Source: an uncultured Bdellovibrio sp. (GTDB taxonomy: Bacteria > Bdellovibrionota > Bdellovibrionia > Bdellovibrionales > Bdellovibrionaceae). Taken from it: a stretch of DNA of 5,755 nt. The position numbers and the translations under genes were made by a program. Positions 4,817-5,755 of the stretch are shown here, piece by piece; the stretch's first letter is position 1, and each line of letters begins with the position of its first letter. The notes under the pieces were generated by a model. The model was not told where the DNA came from, did not search any database, and was given only the letters and a program-made list of their open reading frames with translations. The stretch spans positions 1-5,755 of the forward strand of contig CAMLMF010000192.1 of assembly GCA_946480995.1 (NCBI GenBank). Direction: 5' to 3'.

Positions 4817-5755
4817 ATGACTCAATCTGTTTACGACGCCCTTTTAAATGCCAATGCCGTCATCGAATTCGATATCAGTGGCAACATTCTGTGGGCCAAC
4901 AACAATTTTTTATCACTCTTAGAATATGAGCTTTCTGAAATTATTGGCAAACATCATTCGATGTTTTTGCATGAATCTGACTCAGACGAAACTAAATACG
5001 ACGAAATGTGGCGCAAGCTTGCTGAAGGGCAAGCTCTGGCCGGAGAATTCAAACGCATCTCTAAAAAAGGCAACTCTATTTGGATTCATGGCTCGTACAC
5101 CCCGGTCCGCAACGTTCAGGGTGAAGTCGTTAAGGTCGTAAAAATGGCTGTCAACATCACTGACAAGCATAAATTGGCAGAGGACTTAGCCAGAAAAAAT
5201 AAAGAACTATTAACGTCCGCTTCGAAAGCAAAAGCCGCGACTCAAGCAAAGTCTGTTTTCTTGGCGAACATGAGTCACGAAATCCGCACCCCGCTGAATT
5301 CTATTATCGGGATCACGGACACCTTGGCAGAAACAGTGTTGGACGAACAACAGGCTTCGTTCGTGGAAATTCTTCAGCGCGCCAACAACCAACTTATGAC
5401 AATCATCAATGACATCCTAGATTTGTCCAAGGTTGAGGTCGGTGAAATTGAACTCAAAGCTTTGCCCTTTGAATTACAAAAACTTTTTGATGAACTTTAT
5501 TCTGTCCTAGGATTCAAGGCGAAAGAAAAGGGACTGAATTTAAAAATCACCGCTGACGACAACGTCCCAAAATTTTTTATTGGCGACCCAGAACGTCTGC
5601 GCCAAGTTCTGATGAACTTAATCAACAACGCCATCAAGTTCACTCATTCAGGCGAAGTACATCTGCATGTTTGTAACAATACGACCTCTCGCCCTGGCAC
5701 GATGATGTTTAAAGTCTCTGACACTGGCATTGGCATTGCGAAATCTAAGTACAAA
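4817..5755 (+). CDS. Soluble PAS-domain sensor histidine kinase, 3' partial
   Basis: The first 313 residues of a hybrid- or orthodox-type sensor kinase that runs past the right edge with no stop. There is no signal peptide or membrane segment, so the sensing part is cytoplasmic. Residues 8-117 are a PAS domain of the Aer/BdlA kind: FDISGNILWANNNFL, then EIIGKHHSMFL (41-51), FKRISKKGNSIWI (78-90) and a C-terminal VNIT. A short coiled-coil linker (118-147) follows. The HisKA dimerisation domain has the H-box FLANMSHEIRTPLNSIIG with phospho-acceptor His154. The ATPase domain begins with the N-box LRQVLMNLINNAIKFT (261-276) and the G1 box DTGIGI (302-307); the later G2 box and any receiver domain are outside the window. 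The ATG at 4817 is the first in an open frame; the ribosome site is weak (GGA about 11 bases upstream). The partner regulator is not in view. Confidence 0.93.
   Translation, partial: MTQSVYDALLNANAVIEFDISGNILWANNNFLSLLEYELSEIIGKHHSMFLHESDSDETKYDEMWRKLAEGQALAGEFKRISKKGNSIWIHGSYTPVRNVQGEVVKVVKMAVNITDKHKLAEDLARKNKELLTSASKAKAATQAKSVFLANMSHEIRTPLNSIIGITDTLAETVLDEQQASFVEILQRANNQLMTIINDILDLSKVEVGEIELKALPFELQKLFDELYSVLGFKAKEKGLNLKITADDNVPKFFIGDPERLRQVLMNLINNAIKFTHSGEVHLHVCNNTTSRPGTMMFKVSDTGIGIAKSKYK

Noticed and set aside
4926..5170. Short open frames on both strands inside the kinase gene
   Set aside because: The kinase frame carries PAS, H-box, N-box and G1 motifs continuously from 4817 to the edge; the others are shadows.

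Overview
The window most resembles a chromosomal segment of a Bdellovibrio-like bacterium (Bdellovibrionota). This is an inference from the style of the proteins (a SpoIIE-type phosphatase with a coiled-coil linker, secreted small proteins, a PAS histidine kinase), a moderate GC content judged by eye to be in the mid-40s percent, and a type A RNase P RNA. No marker in the window fixes the genus. Gene density is high and I see no mobile element, CRISPR array, tRNA or phage gene.

Layout, left to right. (1) The 3' part of a PP2C-family (SpoIIE/RsbU-like) serine phosphatase on +, cut by the left edge. (2) Convergent to it, six bases away, a secreted alpha/beta hydrolase of the peptidase S33 type on -. 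(3) A 156-base divergent intergenic region with two dyads, leading into a small exported six-cysteine protein of unknown function on +. (4) The RNase P RNA gene rnpB on -, convergent with the secreted protein and separated from it by a hairpin that contains the protein's stop codon. (5) Divergent from rnpB, a small exported protein with a His/Gly-rich N-terminus and a fibronectin type III-like domain on +, ending in a strong terminator. (6) Two - strand genes: a cytosolic Cys-rich four-helix-bundle (DUF326/Csp-like) copper-binding protein, preceded by an OsmC-family peroxide-defence protein with its own terminator. (7) Divergent from the OsmC gene, a soluble PAS-histidine kinase on + that runs off the right edge. 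The shared promoter region of (6) and (7) holds an 11-bp perfect dyad overlapping both predicted -10 elements.

How the genes relate: most are separate transcription units rather than one pathway. The one suggestive grouping is at the right: a Cu(I)-thiol storage protein, an OsmC-type thiol peroxidase and a kinase with an Aer/BdlA-style PAS domain. Together these could form a redox or metal-stress locus, but that is inferred from proximity only. I do not see a clearly novel multi-gene system. The best leads are the regulatory dyads, the P19-like insertion in rnpB, and the unassigned exported proteins.
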